Shown here piece after piece: positions 6,029 through 6,982 of a stretch of DNA of 6,982 nucleotides. The position numbers and the translations under genes are program-made. Origin of the DNA: an uncultured Erysipelotrichaceae bacterium (GTDB taxonomy: Bacteria; Bacillota_I; Bacilli_A; RF39; UBA660); assembly GCA_902773365.1 (NCBI GenBank), contig CACYEG010000036.1, forward strand, positions 1 through 6,982, given 5' to 3'. The notes under the pieces were generated by a model that worked only from the letters and a program-made list of their open reading frames with translations, was not told the DNA's origin and searched no databases. Position 1 is the stretch's first letter. Each line of letters starts with the position of its first letter.

Positions 6029-6107
6029 ATATTAAGACTATAAATAATAGTAATAATAAAAGGAAGATAGTTATTATTTGAGAAAGTATTAAAAAATCTT
6101 TCTTCAT
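6027..6107 (-). CDS. Small hydrophobic peptide, putative type I toxin
   Basis: A 26-residue peptide, too short for usual gene finders. It starts MKKDFLILSQ and continues as an unbroken run of Ile, Leu, Phe, Val and one Thr to its end, including six consecutive leucines (16-21), with no charged residue after Asp4: a single membrane helix with a short charged N-terminus. Translation signals are excellent: GGGAGG (6115-6120, within AAGGGAGGCGG) lies 7 nt before the ATG, and a strong promoter lies about 60 nt upstream. It faces a short convergent RNA that overlaps its 3' UTR, as in Bacillota type I toxins (TxpA, BsrG, Fst). I recognise no named family. Membrane damage or depolarisation is the expected action by analogy. 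It could instead be a small non-toxic membrane peptide. Confidence 0.72.
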   Translation of the reverse strand: MKKDFLILSQIITIFLLLLLLFIVLI

Positions 6108-6114
6108 ACTACCG

Positions 6115-6137
6115 CCTCCCTTCTTTAGAAGTTTGGC
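6115..6137 (-). promoter_or_regulatory. Toxin leader hairpin around the Shine-Dalgarno
   Basis: On the minus strand GCC AAA CTTC TAAA GAAG GGA GGC can fold: CTTC pairs with GAAG and the outer GCC with GGC, enclosing the GGGAGG ribosome binding site. The same GCCAAA can alternatively pair with TTTGGC in the 3' tail of the toxin mRNA. Confidence 0.45.
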
Positions 6138-6161
6138 TCCACCCAACTTATTAAATGTTCC
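6132..6161 (-). repeat. Right arm of inverted repeat (toxin mRNA leader)
   Basis: On the minus strand it reads GGAACA, TTT, AATAA, GTTGGGTG, GA, GCCAAA, the counterpart of the plus-strand arm at 5951-5986. It forms the start of the toxin transcript, whose predicted start is near 6163. Confidence 0.8.
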
Positions 6162-6169
6162 TGCGCATT

Positions 6170-6198
6170 AATATAACAAGCGATTTATATTTAGTCAA
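6170..6198 (-). promoter_or_regulatory. Promoter of the toxin gene
   Basis: Minus-strand -35 TTGACT (6193-6198), 17-bp spacer, -10 TATATT (6170-6175) preceded by TGt. The predicted start is near 6163, giving a leader of about 56 nt before the toxin ATG. Confidence 0.7.
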
Positions 6199-6211
6199 AT
6201 CATCGTGATTT
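6197..6211. promoter_or_regulatory. Palindrome between the toxin and def promoters
   Basis: AAATCA tcg TGATTT is a perfect 6-bp inverted repeat with a 3-nt centre. It touches the toxin -35 and lies 11 bp from the def -35, where an operator could sit. No regulator is visible nearby. Confidence 0.3.
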
Positions 6212-6222
6212 TTTAAAACAAG

Positions 6223-6251
6223 TTGTTTCGACGAGCGGCAAGTAGTATAAT
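6223..6251 (+). promoter_or_regulatory. Promoter of def
   Basis: -35 TTGTTT (6223-6228), 17-bp spacer, perfect -10 TATAAT (6246-6251). The predicted start is near 6258, giving a leader of about 16 nt with AAGAGGT (6261-6267) as ribosome binding site. Confidence 0.7.
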
Positions 6252-6273
6252 CATAGTATGAAGAGGTACTATT

Positions 6274-6885
6274 ATGGAAATTGTAAGAAAAACTATAGAT
6301 AAAGATTTAGAATATTTAAGACAAGTATCCGAACCAGTCGATTTTGCGAAAGATGATGTAGAGGTAATTGCTGCTTATTTGAAAGAATTTTGTACAAAAC
6401 AAGTACTATATGCTTTAGCACCAGTTCAAATTGGAATACCAAAAAGGATGATTTATTTTAAAAACACTACTGAAGATATGACTAAAAATGAAACTGCGGA
6501 TTATGATGAAAACTGTATCTTAGTTAATCCAAAAATACTATCCCAAAAGGGACATGCTAGGTTTTTGGAAGGTTGCGATAGTTGTCTAGATTATTGCGCC
6601 GTAGTCGATAGACCATATGAAGTAACAGTTGAATTTGAATCAATCGGGGGAAAAAAGCATATAGAAGTCTTTAAAGGTTTTAAAGCAGTAGTCTTTTCAC
6701 ACGAATTTGACCACTTAAATGGAATTTTACATATCGACAGATCAAAAGAAATAGAGAGACTAAGTTTTGATGAAAGAAAACAGTATAGACAAGTTCACCC
6801 ATACGAAGTTATATCAGAAGATTGTGATTTTGAATACCCAGAGATAGATTGGTTTAAAATGGAAGATAAAAGGCAGAATATATGA
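6274..6885 (+). CDS. def: Peptide deformylase, divergent
   Basis: A 203-residue metallohydrolase that removes the formyl group from the N-terminal methionine of new proteins. Metal ligands are intact: Cys101 in EGCDS (motif 2, usually EGCLS) and the two histidines with catalytic Glu144 in HEFDH (143-147, followed by LNG as usual). Motif 1, normally G.G.AA.Q, is altered to LYALAPVQ (45-52): the glycines and second alanine are lost but Gln52 is kept. RPYEVTVEFESIGG (113-126) is the usual strand after motif 2. The C-terminus extends beyond the typical end with a charged tail. ATG at 6274 follows AAGAGGT by 6 nt. The stop overlaps the next start as ATGA, so the two are probably coupled. Probably active, but possibly a second, specialised copy. 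Confidence 0.85.
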   Translation: MEIVRKTIDKDLEYLRQVSEPVDFAKDDVEVIAAYLKEFCTKQVLYALAPVQIGIPKRMIYFKNTTEDMTKNETADYDENCILVNPKILSQKGHARFLEGCDSCLDYCAVVDRPYEVTVEFESIGGKKHIEVFKGFKAVVFSHEFDHLNGILHIDRSKEIERLSFDERKQYRQVHPYEVISEDCDFEYPEIDWFKMEDKRQNI

Positions 6886-6982
6886 AAAAAAAGAGAAATA
6901 TCATTTTAATAGCCATTATTTCTGTTATAGTTTTTTTGGTAGCAGGTCTATTTATGACCAGTAATAAATTAAAAATATTCTT
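6882..6982 (+). CDS. N-terminus of a membrane-anchored or secreted protein (runs off the right edge)
   Basis: The first 33 codons of an open frame starting at the ATG of the ATGA overlap with def; AAAAGG (6868-6873) lies 8 nt upstream. The product begins MKKKRN, followed by a hydrophobic stretch of about 19 residues (IILIAIISVIVFLVAGLFM), then TSNKLKIF. This is a signal peptide or signal anchor with the mature part outside the cell. No cleavage site or family is visible in what remains, so I do not assign a function. Confidence 0.7.
   Translation, partial: MKKKRNIILIAIISVIVFLVAGLFMTSNKLKIF

Noticed and set aside
5951..6161. A miniature transposon (MITE) bounded by the inverted repeats
   Set aside because: I see no target-site duplication at the ends, and each arm coincides with a predicted transcription start, which the toxin-antitoxin reading explains better. 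A genome search for further copies would decide.
1..6982. CRISPR array, insertion sequence, rRNA or replication origin
   Set aside because: No regularly spaced repeats, transposase motifs, rRNA blocks or DnaA-box clusters were seen on either strand.

Overview
The window is AT-rich and reads as chromosomal DNA from a low-GC Bacillota. Three things point that way: strong Gram-positive Shine-Dalgarno sites, sigma-A-type promoters that mostly carry an extended -10 (TGn) and 17-bp spacers, and a partial gene for a GerA-family spore germination protein. The glutamyl-tRNA synthetase is of the long type (~550 aa) I associate with Clostridia and their gut relatives. I cannot name a species.

Left part, minus strand (1-1475): the 5' part of a GerA-family germinant-receptor gene runs off the left edge, and upstream of it lies an iron-sulfur-flavoprotein-like NAD(P)H-dependent FMN reductase. 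A compact divergent promoter region (about 1460-1563) separates these from the plus-strand genes.

Centre, plus strand (1564-4948): a protein with the full-length fold of cofactor-independent phosphoglycerate mutase, but with nearly every catalytic and metal-binding residue replaced, is followed 10 nt later by gltX, whose Shine-Dalgarno overlaps the upstream stop codon. A small two-helix DUF378 membrane protein follows, with its ribosome binding site inside a hairpin.

Then come a near-consensus promoter, a terminator-like hairpin and a tRNA-Arg(CCG) packed together (4953-5108). Next is a class I SAM methyltransferase flanked on both sides by copies of the same terminator-containing repeat, which looks like a small inserted or duplicated cassette beside the tRNA.

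The region 5931-6240 looks empty at first but holds what I read as a type I toxin-antitoxin locus. A 26-residue, almost entirely hydrophobic peptide with an excellent Shine-Dalgarno and promoter lies on the minus strand. A convergent short RNA of about 78 nt on the plus strand covers its 3' UTR. Both RNAs are predicted to begin with nearly the same leader because the locus is bounded by inverted repeats, an arrangement that suggests leader mimicry and 5'-3' closure of the toxin mRNA. This is the best candidate for an undescribed system here.

Right end: a divergent peptide deformylase (def) with its own strong promoter is followed, with a 4-bp ATGA overlap, by the start of a membrane-anchored protein cut by the window edge.
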